Positions 1 through 11,087 of a stretch of DNA of 64,000 bases are shown in pieces. Positions within the stretch are counted from its first letter, which is position 1. Each line of letters begins with the position of its first letter. The position numbers and the translations under genes were made by a program. The stretch comes from Phlebotomus papatasi (taxonomy: Eukaryota; Arthropoda; Insecta; Diptera; Psychodidae): the NCBI RefSeq assembly GCF_024763615.1, contig NC_077222.1, positions 65,100,001 to 65,164,000 of the forward strand, written 5' to 3'. Under the pieces are notes generated by a model. The model was not told where the DNA came from. It saw only the letters and a program-made list of their open reading frames with translations, and did not search any database.

Positions 1-203
1 GTCGAGATATAGAATGATTAAAGATCTTCTTCAATATTGAATCGCTTTTTCAGCTAATTTATTATTTCAACTCATTAAATTTAATTTTTTAATGACAAAG
101 TTAAATTTTTTAGTCAAAATTATTTTTTTGCTAATTCGTTTTATGCATTTAATTTTTTGTTTGGACGGGACCGACGGGACGTAGGTTTTATATCTCGTCC
201 CAG

Positions 204-399
204 ACTCGCTTCTGATTTTTTAAAAAACTTTCCTCTGAACATTAAAGACCCAATTCTAACATTGGGAAAAGAAATTTACAAGCTACATAAGGATGTCGAA
301 TTCCAAGGACCCCAGATTTATACAATTAAAGAGACTTCCATAGCCTCTAGTTTTGGTCCTTACTATACGGTTAACTTGGAATATAAATTCAACTCTTAA
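204..399 (+). CDS. Possible 3'-terminal coding exon of an unidentified gene (low confidence)
   Basis: An open frame ends at a TAA at 397-399 and codes for about 65 residues. It follows a plausible splice acceptor: a pyrimidine-rich run ending in CAG at 201-203. The end of the frame (KLHKDVEFQGPQIYTIKE, then a tail ending in NLEYKFNS) has mixed, protein-like composition and is less AT-rich than the surrounding DNA. The upstream exons would lie off the left edge. I recognise no family, and a chance ORF is possible. Confidence 0.3.
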
Positions 400-698
400 A
401 AGTCTTCCGGAATAGGTCGAACGTGTGAACTTATTCCAGGAAATAGCATCATGTTAATCAAAATCCTGACTGTAAAAAAATGTCTTCTCATGGGACGTTT
501 AAAAGCTTGAAGATGCATTAATTGCACTTGTGATTTTTGCATCCCTTTTGTAAGATAAAAAAGCTGAGTCAGTCTAGCCTACAACAGGAGGGAAGAAGAG
601 CTCCTCGTAATCTGACAGTTTGGCGGCTCGATAACTGAAAAAAGCCCATTGCATGCCAATCATTCTAATTTAGCAATCTAATGTCCTAGACATACTTA
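400..698. other. Non-coding stretch before the first MITE
   Basis: No gene is visible. From about 676 the sequence belongs to a repeat also seen at 28392-28548. The rest is unassigned AT-rich DNA, and no AATAAA was seen directly after the possible exon end at 399. Confidence 0.4.
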
Positions 699-1016
699 CA
701 CACAGAAAAATGAAAAATTCTTAAACAGAAACACCCAGGAATTTAATTTCAAATCCCATCCAATGAATGCAAATGCCCTAATTCTAAATCCTTGATCATT
801 TAATTTTAGTTGCAATTTGCAAATCTGTAGACATTTTTCATCTTCCAGCTAATGCAGAACTTAAGTTCCCGATCTCTTAACTTGAAATAGCTAGGGATTC
901 TAGCCCATTTCTTTCGCTCAGAGCTTCTAAACTTAAACGCCTCGGGGATTCACGTCCAATTTACGTTCCCAGGATCTTATATATTCTTAAATTTAGAGTC
1001 AAAATTTTTCTGTGTG
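699..1016. mobile_element. TA-flanked MITE (CACACAGAAAAA termini) inserted in another repeat
   Basis: The ends are inverted: CACACAGAAAAA at 699 and TTTTTCTGTGTG ending at 1016. Both are flanked by TA (697-698 and 1017-1018). The flanking DNA on both sides matches the repeat at 28392-28548, which reads straight through as ACTTACGACT with no insert. That paralogous empty site defines the insertion. No coding capacity. TA duplication suggests a Tc1/mariner or pogo-type source. Confidence 0.75.
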
Positions 1017-1018
1017 TA

Positions 1019-1756
1019 CGTCTTAAGTCGAAAGAAGGCTTAACGTAATTATAATGAAAATAATGATTTGATTAAATTCCAGTAACTAAGCCGTTTCTCG
1101 GCTTAAACCGAGAAACGGATTAGTCAGAAACTAATGGAAAACTGATCTTCTAATTTATATCTTCCAGAGATTCTGAAACCGGGCAAAATCTCTAGTCTGA
1201 AGGCAACTTTACTTCGCATCGGTAGAAAAGCTAGTAGCTAGTCAGGCTAGTCAAGCTGAGATGTTGCTATAACCTTTTCTTTAAGCTAAAAATTCTGAAA
1301 ACTTAGCCTATTCTCAATGACATATCAGCGTTCGCACCTTATCACTAGTAAATAAGATATCCAGTTTATTTTTTCTCGCCCCTTGATGTTTCTCTCGATT
1401 CAAAGGCCATTTCAGGCTAGTTCCTGAATTTACTGATATTCTTGAGCCACTTTCTTCATGCGCTGAATATGATTATTCTATCGGAGTTGTGATCCTCCCA
1501 ACAGTAAAAAATCGTTTCTCAGTTCCTCGAGAATGCCAATATTACGCATTCGACCTTTATGGGTGATTCCCTGAATTACTCGGAGGAATCTCATTTTTTC
1601 AAGCTGCACTTGCGATCTCATTCTTTGAATCATAACCCGAATATCTTGATCATAAGTTTGGATCAACCGAAAACACCGGTTCGGAAACCGATATCCGAAA
1701 GATTAAGCTCAACTTTCATTACACTGTTAAGAAATAAAAGGGTCAAATTGATCCAA
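1019..1756. other. Repeat remainder and unassigned AT-rich DNA with a perfect hairpin
   Basis: The first part (to about 1140) continues the host repeat of the upstream MITE. It contains a perfect 11-bp-stem hairpin at 1091-1118 (CCGTTTCTCGG, six-base loop, CCGAGAAACGG). The rest holds only short overlapping chance ORFs on both strands. Confidence 0.4.
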
Positions 1757-2508
1757 ATGGTAAAAATGAAAGGATCACCGAGGATCCTTTGAAAGTGTCC
1801 CTGTTTTGACACTTATTTACCTCCGGAATAAACCAACAAAAACAGTGAAAAAGTTATTTTTGGTGTTCGCTCAGAGGTATCAGTAATAAGTTCGTGATAG
1901 AACAATCTAACGTAATAAATTTGCATACAAAATTTCAAGTGACGCTACATAGAAAAAAATATTTTGTAAAAATGTTCGAAAATGTTTGTGAATTCCTGTC
2001 GGGGAGTTACGAAATGCTCGTGAATCGTATAACCCACAAACAAGTTCGTAAATATTTGTACTTTTTTCACAAACATTGTTCGTAACATGATCATTTGACG
2101 AACATTTTTTGTACTTTTACAAACATTTGTTCGTAAATTTTCCTAAAATGTTCGACAGGAAAAAAAAAACATTTACGGACAGATGACAAAATTGTACGGA
2201 TATTTTTTGTGTGTTTACGAACATTTACGAACAAATGTTTGTAAAAGTACAAAAAATACTCGTCAAGTGATTATGTTACGAACAATGTTTGTGAAAAGGT
2301 ACAAACTTTTACGAACATGTTTATTGCTTATACGATTCACGAGCATTTCGTAACTCCCCCATAGGAATTCACAAACATTTACGAACATTTTTATAAAATA
2401 TTTTTTTCTGTTTAGTGATCCCTTCAAAGATTCAAATATGATCCATCCTTTTGAAAAGGATCGAATATCATCTAATTTGATCCTTTAAATTTTACCAGTG
2501 TATTATGA
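1757..2508. mobile_element. Composite: GGTAAAAAT/GATCC-family MITE ends enclosing a foldback element
   Basis: The outer ends, TGGTAAAAATGAAAGGATCA near 1758 and an inverted AAATTTTACCAGTG ending near 2507, match the compact MITEs at 34382-34540 and 58953-59112. Here they are separated by about 700 bp. Most of the interior is the foldback repeat at 1938-2420, so this looks like one element opened by another. No coding sequence. Confidence 0.5.
1938..2420. repeat. Foldback element rich in ACGAACA/TGTTCGT motifs
   Basis: The left arm (about 1938-2155) and right arm (about 2205-2420) are inverted copies with scattered mismatches. For example, GTGAATCGTATAA on the left pairs with TTATACGATTCACGAG on the right. 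Within each arm the motif ACGAACA or its complement recurs many times (ACGAACATTTACGAACA near the centre), so the arms are themselves internally repetitive. A short ORF in the left arm is incidental. Confidence 0.65.
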
Positions 2509-5500
2509 AAAGTTTATTGAAATGATATTGTCCAAGTATATGTTTGCAACTCGATAATAGAGTATATGCCGGCAGGTCGGACGCCTGGGTATTAGTTTTT
2601 TTTTGGAAATTTTCAGTATGTAAAAGGCTTAGCATAATCATCCTGTAAATATCAATTTTATCACTTATCGCAAAAATGATGGGCTCTCCACGGAACTTTT
2701 TCACGTTAAAATCTTCCATTTGCATCCCTTTCCATGCGATGGACTTTTTGGAGTGAATGATATGGGAAACATTCGAAAAGTTTTATGTAATCATTACGTA
2801 GATCTAATTGCCTCATCTCACTTATCACAATTTAGCACTTACGAGGTAATATTTTCGCTATTAAGAAAAGAAGCTCCGTGCTAAAGTGTTAATAATTATT
2901 TTGTCTCCTACCAAAAAAGCAATAACATTATCGTCAATCATAAATTATTTGATTGGAAATTGACGATGAAGGTGAAATGAAAGGATATTAAAAAAAACAA
3001 TGACTTAACATTTAGCGAAAATGTTCATGAAATGCAGTTCTCTGTGATATAAATATATACATTATTTAAACGAGAAGTAATTTAAAGTCTATAAACAAAT
3101 TTTAAAAATGAAATTCATTCACGTTATTTCAAGTGTAAAATTTAAAGGATATATTAATTAAATGCATTTAAAAAGAAGGAGAAAAAAAAGATATTAGTCA
3201 TTTATCGTTACTCATTGCCATCTTCCATTTCACTATATTTAGCAGATTGAAAAAAAAAGATTATATAGCTTTGAAGAAATGAAAAAAAAATTAATCATAA
3301 GCTTAAGAAAGAAACGTACTGCATTTTAAAGAATTTAAGAGAAAATCTTATAAACACATTTAAATACATACAATTTTTATAAGAGTTTGATAATTGCGCA
3401 TTAATATTAAAAACTAAACCATAATGTATTTCTAAAAGGGAAAAGAATCGTCAGTGAACCGAAAACTTGACAATTTATTATAGTTGAAAAGTATTAGTTA
3501 ACTTAAAAAGAAATTTAAAAAAAAAACGAGAGTGAAGATTCTTAAAGGTAAGAGAAGGGAGAGAATTTTCAAAACCACTAGTAATTTCAAAATTTTTAAA
3601 TGTTTTGTACCTTATTTTAGACAATGTTGAGAAACCCAACGTAAAGCTCCAACGTTGCGTTCTTCTAGCATATATATTATTGTTTTATATCAATTCACCA
3701 TTAAGTCAGACTCAAATGTATCATGTGAAATGTTTGGACGGCATAAAATTTTTGGACCACAGAAAATCAATCACAGAAAAAATTGCAGAAATATTATTTG
3801 TCACAGGAAAAGAAGTCTTACTCAAAATGGTGAATAATTGTTAATACAATTTTAAAGAGTAATATTTGTTTTAAAATAAAATGAAACATAGATTTAAAAA
3901 AAATCACATATTGAAACTACGATAACGAGAAGATTTCATAGTTTACAGGCAAAATACTAGTTCAAAAAAATCACATTTAAAATTTCGTTGAAGAAATCAT
4001 TGTAAATAATTTATTGTATCGTTAGAGGACATGAAGGATAAAATCAAATTCATCAATTTATAATATAGGTAGTAAAAAATTAAAAAAAAAATCACTCCAT
4101 TATCTCAGTCGATGTGCATCAAACAGATGCTAAAGCGTACATTTTTGCCTTTTAGACTTTTATAAGAACAAATTGAAAAATAAATTAATATACATAATTA
4201 AATATACAAGAGATAAAAAAAAACAAAGGAAATACCTACATATACAAGAACCGAGATGAAACAAACGAAAAAAAATATTCATTCACACTTACAGTTAAAT
4301 ACTTCTGAAAAATGCTATATAAAACAATTAATAAAATTTACATTATAGTAAAGCAAATAAGTGAATAAAGAGAAGCAAATAAACGTGCATATTAACACTC
4401 ATACGAAATTACAGGAGTACAACTATTATGGAACTCAAATAAAGTTGTGCTTCAATAATTTTGAAAATGAGCATATTCATTTTCCCTATTTACAAAATAT
4501 TCAAATATATTTACGATGATGATAGGAAGAAAAATGGTCACATTTTTGAAAAATTCAACCTCAATAAATATTTAAAATTACAATTTTTGATTCATTAGAA
4601 AAAGGTAGAAATAATATATGCATCAAATGTTTAGTAAAACAAAGTAAATTGTTAAGAATGAACTTTTTGCCTTTAACTTTGCTTACTAAATCATTATTAT
4701 TAAAGTATTATAGAGAAATCTACATATATTTTGTTGCTATTATCGGATGAAAAATTTTATCACAAAGTTTATAAATGGTTGAATTCTTCAAATATTTAAA
4801 GAGAACGCAATGAAATATTTGTTTTATTTGTATCAAATAATTGGAAACAGTTGATTTTCAAAAAGACAATATTGCAAATTTACAATTCACATTGCATTTA
4901 TTATAGAGATAAATTCATTAACCTAACAATGCAAAGCGGAATAAATGACACAAACCAAATTATTTATAAATTGAAATGTAATAGAATGCCATTCACTGGA
5001 CAAAACGCAATATTGAAGGGTTACTTATAAGAAAAAGCATGAAAATGAACAGTTTTAGATAAGATATATAAAGAAAACAGTTTAACGTCATGTCATCGCT
5101 TTTCAAGCCCGTTTTTTAAAGAAAATAAACTATAAAAATCCTTGCAACTCAATCTTATTATTCTTTTTATTACATTCTAATTAAATTTGTGAATTTGTGT
5201 TTCACAAAACTTTATATTGCGATTTAAAATGGTAAGTTTTAAATACAAATAGAAATGAAATTTGCGATTTTTTTTATTAATCTAAGTGATGATGAGTTGG
5301 GGTAAGTATTAGAAGTAATCAATTAATGACATCCAAAATTAGAAATTCTTAATTAGGGTCTAAGAAACACCTATTGACAGTTGAAGTACTTATGTCAGGA
5401 CCTATTGGCACCCTATTTTGTGCCATTTGGTATAAGAAATTAGACACCTATTCTTACATACATTAAATAAATTTCAATATTTTGACGAAATTTTCAATAA

Positions 5501-5680
5501 GTGTTCGTTAAAGAATAGGTGTTCCTTCGACCCTATTTAAATTACCGAAGAGATAGTTTTGCACTAACAATTTATTTGTAATAAATAAAAAATATATTTG
5601 TTGTAATTTGTAAATTTTATTACTTGTATGTAATATTTCCATGGCTATTTTCACTTTAGTGTAAAAATATTTGTGGTCAG
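2509..5680. other. AT-rich intergenic DNA, no gene seen
   Basis: About 3.2 kb of very AT-rich sequence with homopolymer A runs. The longest frames (about 60-80 codons near 2492-2725 and 3605-3844) are low-complexity, have no recognisable domain and overlap on both strands. No transposon ends or RNA-gene signals were recognised. Confidence 0.5.
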
Positions 5681-6447
5681 TACAGTGGGACCTCGCCGAT
5701 AGAGTCAACCCCCGATAGAGTCAACAGCTATTTTTTTACTCTGCGGACTCCGATAGAGTCAACTTCGACCCAAATTGACTCCGATAGAGTCAACTTTTCT
5801 TTTATTATTGAACTAATAATTTTGTATGATTTCATTATGATCTTTTCGAAATTGAAACCAGTTTTTATGTATCAATGTAACACTTTGAATACAAGAAAAA
5901 ATATTAATGCAAATACATGGTGATTCTATGATGAAAATCGTATATTAACCGTGTAATCATTTTCCAAAAAAAAAAATTTTCTTTTCGTGATTTTAAAGTT
6001 CTCTTGTCTTCTTTCTCGTCTTAAATTTTTTTGGTTAAACCTATGATCGCAGTATAAGGAATTTTTAATTTGAAAGTGAATAATATTGTGGCACAAACAA
6101 AGCAATGTTATGATTTGTTGTGTGAATTGATATGGTCTACGTACCTTGAACTTAAATTATAAAAAGAAAAACGTTCAAGATGCTAGAATTTTTGAGTATA
6201 ACATAGTGAAGATACTTTTTAAAGAGCTTACTTGTTTAAAAAATTTACATGATATACGATCATAAAAAATCCTCTTCTAAAAAAAGTGTAAATTTCTTTA
6301 ATGTTAATTTTTTAATTAAATAGATTAGTATCTTCAAAGAAAATTTGGATCAAAAACAAAAATAAGCAACAGAGAATTAAAATTGATAAGCAAAATATGG
6401 CTTTTTGTATATTTAAGATTTAAATTCTGAATGGTTAAAAATATTGA

Positions 6448-6677
6448 CTTGGAGTCTTCGGAAGACCCTCCATATCAATTTGAAGATTATTAATACAACT
6501 GTCATGTCCACCCAACTTCTCCCCTTCCTTTCTCAAAAAAATTAACCCAATGACGTGTTTTCTTGTAATCACAAAAAATACGATTTTGGATGGTGAAGGG
6601 AAGGGATGAGGAGAAAATGAAAGTTATATTAATAATCCTCAGGTTGACTCATTAGGGGGTCGTCTGAAGACTCCAAG
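6448..6677. repeat. Foldback MITE nested in the pogo-like element
   Basis: CTTGGAGTCTTCGGAAGACC at 6448 is mirrored by a right end reading GGTCGTCTGAAGACTCCAAG. Inner segments also pair imperfectly (AAGATTATTAATA against TATTAATAATC). About 230 bp, no coding capacity. Confidence 0.55.
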
Positions 6678-7189
6678 ACGATATCTCTAAGCATTTAGCG
6701 CCCATATTACAGAACAAGAAGAAAATGAGAAAAAATGGTTTTATTTTTATTCCTCTTTTTGTGAAGTTTAGAACCATAGTTATGATATAACGAAAAGAAC
6801 TATCAATCTCTTCATTTATATACCAAGAGTTTAAAAGAAATTTTAGTTAATAACCTTAATTGCATCAGAATTTTTAATAATTAAGTAAGTATCTACAGGA
6901 CCTCTTCTAAAAAAAGTGAAAAAAAAGACCTTTAAGACACCATTTTATTATCTTAACATCGTGAGTGGACGTCAATATTACCAAATGTAGAGTAGTTTAT
7001 ATTTATGATATTTACTAATAATAAAAATATTCCGTAAAACCATTCCTTAATCTCCAACTTTTGCCCAAACATACGACTTTTTTTTGGGTCAGAGGGTGTA
7101 GAATTTATGAGTTAAATAAAATATTTTACTATCGTGTTGAATTTATCAATGATCTCAATAAAATAAAACCCATAATAAGATAAGATTTT

Positions 7190-7628
7190 GCCAGGGGTCA
7201 GTTCTCCATTTCGGATATTCCGATGCATCCAGGCCACCAATTGGGCCCCTTATGCTTCCCCACTCCTATTCTATCTTATCCCCCGATACGGGTAGCCGCT
7301 CTATATCGCAGCTCTGTGTGGACAATCAGTGCCGTTACTATATCACAGCATCCCTTCTCGGTGTGTGTTTGGGATCAGTGACAGCGAATATTTGTATCGA
7401 TTGAAGTACCACTTTCATGTCGAAACTCGTTCTGGTAACAGCCTCTATTGTTTTTAGGCGGTTCACTTTTTTGCCAATATGCACCATTGGCATTACTATT
7501 CATTCATTCGCTGGACGAATTCAAAGCCGATATGGCATGAGAAATCTTTTTCTGCTGCTGCTCAGCTTTGAACTCCAGACCTCGCAGTCATAGAGCTACT
7601 ACTCTATCCACTGACCCACTCGAGGCCC
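7190..7628 (-). mobile_element. tRNA-derived SINE (minus orientation)
   Basis: Read on the minus strand, the head at about 7628-7570 has a tRNA-like A box (GTCAGTGGATAGAGTAG) and a B box (GGAGTTCAAAGC) about 45 nt apart, as in RNA polymerase III internal promoters. A tRNA-unrelated body runs down to about 7190. A run of T on the plus strand at 7629-7650 lies upstream of the head, so it is not this element's own tail. The 3' end is approximate. Confidence 0.55.
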
Positions 7629-7827
7629 TTTTTTTTTTTTTTTTTTTTTTTAAACCATAATACTCAAACATAAAATAATACCCCTTTAAATCAAAATTTC
7701 AGATTTTAATTGATTTTTTCGGATTCCGATACAGTCAACGAATCCAAAAGAGTCAACAGGCCTGGAAATAATTAGTTGACTCTATCGAGGTCTCACTGTA
7801 TTTTGATGACAATGGTCTGTAGGTATA

Positions 7828-8168
7828 CATTAGACTCTCTCAAATTCGGGAATTTGGGACCGAAATGTCACCAGAATTAGAGAGAAATTCGGGCGACAAA
7901 TTTTTTGAAATGCAACGATTTTTTATTCATCTGCATACACATATTGAGTTCACATACCCATATTTATGGTAAATTTCATGAAAACCCCTTAAAATTGCAA
8001 AAATACATCAGAACTAAGACAAACCATGGCAAATTTGAGAATATTTCCTTCATTTGATAATCATAATCAAACTTGAAAAATGTAAACAAACTTTTTTTCA
8101 AATTGAACTACTGCCCGAATTAAAAAGTAGCCCGATTTTAAAAGAGCTGAATTAGCGAGAGTCTACTG
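7828..8168. mobile_element. pogo/Tigger-like MITE, 341 bp
   Basis: The left end CATTAGACTCTCTCAAATTC and the inverted right end GAATTAGCGAGAGTCTACTG are flanked by TA on both sides. Termini of the CAGTAGACTC type are characteristic of pogo/Tigger relatives, and the MITE at 13481-13808 has related ends. No ORF. Confidence 0.65.
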
Positions 8169-8975
8169 TAAAAGTATATAATGGAAGAGTACTACGGATC
8201 GGAATGTTGAGAGACATGCTCCGTAGGCTCCGTATTTAGTTGAGAGTAAGTATAAGTGCCAAAATACTATGTGGTATTTCTTTTTGCTAATAGATCTATT
8301 AATTATCTAGTCATAGTCAACTATTTCAGTGCATTTGAATTTTTAATATTTACAATAAATTAATAAAAAAAATAGCTGTAATAGCGAACTTGAAGTCTGT
8401 GCCTCGGATCGCCACGAATTTAATCGGATGTCTCACAGAAAATTGGATTTATAAATTTAATCTGAACTAATGCAGTGCATTCTTTTGAGAGTTATGGTTA
8501 AAAGTAGCTGATAATTTTTAGAAATTCATTTTATTTGGAGCAACAATTAACCTGACGATCCGTGGAGCCCGTGAAGCACTGCCGATCGCTGGTGATCTTC
8601 CCATTTGCTTAATAAAAATTAAGTGTGTTGAAGTTATCAACATTTAGTAATTTAGATCAGGAAATCAATATAAGAAATTTAATTTAAGCAAAAAAAAAAA
8701 CAATTTTTCCAGTAAAAAACTAAATTTTCATCCAGAAAAAAATCATTTGAACAGAATTGAATTATCAGTATTTTTGAAGTATTTTTTTATGAAAATATAC
8801 TTTTTTTTGGATTACTTTGGATAAAAATTGGATACTCTTTTTGAATAAATTATCTACAGTGACAATTTTTCATAAAAAAACCCCAACTTTTTCTAAAATA
8901 AATCACTTCTATGAGGAACTTTTTTGACAGAAATTTTTCGTAATGTGTAGACACCTGAGATTAAGAGATGAGTAA
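8169..8975. other. Unassigned AT-rich DNA
   Basis: No ORF of note, no terminal repeats and no RNA-gene signals were recognised. Confidence 0.4.
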
Positions 8976-9121
8976 TGCCCAACGCACAATAACTTTTGTT
9001 TTGTAAACATGTTTTTGACATTTCAATGAGAGTGAGTGAAATCTAGACCTAATCATCTCGCTCATTCTCATGAGAAATTTTGAAAACATGTTTACAAACA
9101 AAAATTATTGTGCGCTGGGCA
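8976..9121. mobile_element. Foldback MITE with TAA target duplication
   Basis: TGCCCAACGCACAATAA at 8976 is mirrored by TTATTGTGCGCTGGGCA ending at 9121. TAA lies immediately outside both ends. The inner sequence also pairs (GTAAACATGTTTTT with AAAACATGTTTAC). A 3-bp TAA/TTA duplication fits a PIF/Harbinger-type origin, which is an inference. Confidence 0.65.
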
Positions 9122-9248
9122 TAAGTTTCATAAAATTAGCTTGCATGGGGTATTCAAATTGTGATTCTTTATAACTTCGCAAGGTATTCATACTTCGTGT
9201 CGATTGCTATAGGTGTGACTCTAGAATTTGAGATAAAATTTTAAAGTA

Positions 9249-9975
9249 CACAGTAAAAAATTGTGTGAGAAATAAAGTTGTGTATTTGAAAAGTTGTGTA
9301 AATTCACAAGCAATATGGTTGTAAATTGTAAAATTACTATCATAGTGGTGGTACGATACTAACATAATGCTAGTAAAATTATGTATTGTGTAAGGAAATT
9401 TGTGTATTGGAAAATTTGTGTGAGAACTGTCAAAATTCCATTGTTTACTATTGCAATTTTTCTAAGATTTCAGATAGATTTTGCATTTTTAACTGCCTAA
9501 TTGTCTTCTGGAATCATTCATTGGGTTCTTAAAATGTGCCTCAGTCGTGAAAAATTAGGAATAATTATGTAATAACAGAAAACAGAGGAAGCATCATGTA
9601 AATTAGAAAAATTGACGATGCAACTCTTGGCCACGTGCTGAAGAGAAGTAATCAAGTCGGTAGCGCAGGCAGAAAACACGAAACCATCAACGCAAAGATT
9701 ATGGGTTCAAGTCTCAGACACTCTCTTATTTTTTTTTCCTTTTTTTTTATTCTTTTTTTCTTTTTTTTCATAGTTTAATACCGAGACATATCACAGATAA
9801 TACAAATAAACCGAACAAAATTGCTCTACAATCAAAATTATAGACAGGAAGCCATTTTATAAAATTGAAAACACACAACTTTGCCAATACACAACATTTC
9901 CAATACACAAAATTTACAACCATAGCGCTCGTGCAAAAATTACCAATCGTAGTGGTTGTAAATTTTTTTACTGTG
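9249..9975. mobile_element. TA-flanked terminal-inverted-repeat element, 727 bp, with an internal Pol III-like unit
   Basis: CACAGTAAAAAATTGTGTG at the left is mirrored by AATTTTTTTACTGTG at the right, with TA outside both ends. The subterminal DNA is rich in TTGTGTATTGG-type words and their complements. The middle carries a tRNA-like sequence and a long T-rich run. No transposase. Confidence 0.6.
9640..9730 (+). mobile_element. tRNA-like SINE fragment (A and B boxes, T-run)
   Basis: An A-box-like GGTAGCGCAGGC (9659-9670) and a B-box-like GGGTTCAAGTCTC (9703-9715) are followed by T runs that could stop RNA polymerase III. I could not form a convincing acceptor stem or anticodon arm. I therefore read it as a SINE head or degenerate tRNA-derived sequence, not a functional tRNA gene. 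Confidence 0.4.
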
Positions 9976-10654
9976 TAGCATACAAATCCAATGTGAAAAT
10001 TTTGTGTTTTATCAACTATTTATTCTCAAAGAACATCATAAAGGATATGAACATTTTTAAGGATTGGAATATACAAATTTAAAAGAATATAAAAATAACA
10101 GAAAACTTCTTCGAACGTGGCTTTCATTGCAATTATGTTTCCCATTTTTAAGAATAAATCCTTTTTAATATGACTTGACAATTCTACTTTGTAAATTTCT
10201 TTTATTTTAAGAATTTTATGAAAAGACTTTTCAGTTAATTAATCATCATCTTCAGTTTATATAGCGGGAAATTAATGGAAAACTGTAGCGAATTTTGTTT
10301 TTTTTTATTAAAAATAACTCATCACTTTAAAATATTTGGAATTTAATTTTTTATTCTATTTTAATTACGAACTTGGTCAAAGGTCTTGAAGGCATCAACA
10401 CTTTTGATAACCTATTTTTATGGTATTTGCTTCCTGAATGACTATTGTACTGTATGTATGCATTCTCCCCTCACTTTTGATTTACCGGTTATTAAAAAAA
10501 ATGGAACATATGTTTACTCCATGACTCGTTCCCAGTCGGAAAACCCGGTGCATCTTAGCAGAAAAGTCTGGCATGAAGGGCGCATGACTCCGGAGGGTGA
10601 TATCGATTTTTCCGCGAAATTATCACAGACGGCTATTCAAACTTTTCCCGCATT
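9976..10654. other. Region upstream of PDZD8
   Basis: AT-rich up to about 10500, then more balanced. A 136-codon frame (10386-10796) overlaps the predicted PDZD8 start site and leader. It starts with a non-ATG codon and has no recognisable domain, so I treat it as promoter/5'UTR sequence. Confidence 0.45.
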
Positions 10655-10688
10655 TCAGTTTGTTTCACCTGTCCACATCTGTCAGACA
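10655..10688 (+). promoter_or_regulatory. Predicted PDZD8 core promoter (Inr + DPE)
   Basis: TCAGTT at 10655-10660 matches the arthropod initiator, with the predicted start on A at 10657. AGACA at 10684-10688 falls exactly at +28 to +32 and fits the downstream promoter element RGWYV. A second TCAGTT at 10744 lacks a DPE at the right distance. The choice implies a leader of about 272 nt before the ATG at 10929. No TATA box was seen. Confidence 0.5.
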
Positions 10689-10928
10689 CCGGCTAGGGTG
10701 GAGAATTCTTGTATCATCTCATTTTCCAGTGGCACTCCGTGTCTCAGTTTTCGTACAAGATGTGAAAGTTCTGTGATTCCCAGACGCAACGTATAGATGA
10801 AAGGCTGACACTGCAACGAATTCCTTTTTGACACAATTCTGCTTCTTTTACCGTAAGAAAGCCTGATTCCTGATCCCTTTTTTTTAAGCCAATTTCTGTA
10901 CAATGATGCCTTTTTGTCAGGATAGACG

Positions 10929-11087
10929 ATGGAGATTGTCGATATTCTACTATTTTGCTTCATATCTTGCGTTATTGGGGCTGTCCTGATGCTCCTAGGA
11001 CAGTACTATGTCTTTATGAGGTTCGTTGAGACGCCTGAAGAGACTGACGAAAAGACATCCACCACGGAAAAATTTGAGCTTCCAGAC
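10929..11087 (+). CDS. PDZD8: PDZD8 exon 1: membrane anchor
   Basis: It begins at the first in-frame ATG and encodes a hydrophobic signal anchor (ILLFCFISCVIGAVLMLLG), followed by an acidic linker. The donor is GAC|GTAAAC. The intron (11088-11151, 64 bp) ends in TTTTGCAG and is phase 0. Reading on past the donor meets a stop soon after. Confidence 0.85.

Larger units (their letters stand above)
5683..7798. mobile_element. 2.1 kb non-autonomous pogo/Tigger-like element
   Basis: The left end CAGTGGGACCTCGCCGATAG and the inverted right end (…TCGAGGTCTCACTG) are flanked by TA at 5681-5682 and 7799-7800. The motif CCGATAGAGTCAAC is repeated several times just inside the left end, and related copies (CCGATACAGTCAAC) sit near the right end. 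Such subterminal repeats are typical transposase-binding clusters. No transposase frame is visible. The element carries a nested foldback (6448-6677) and a tRNA-derived SINE (about 7190-7628). Confidence 0.65.

Noticed and set aside
9640..9730. Functional tRNA gene
   Set aside because: A and B boxes exist, but I could not form a proper acceptor stem or anticodon arm, and it lies inside a mobile element.
10386..10796. 136-codon ORF upstream of PDZD8
   Set aside because: Non-ATG start, no recognisable domain, and it overlaps the predicted PDZD8 start site and leader.
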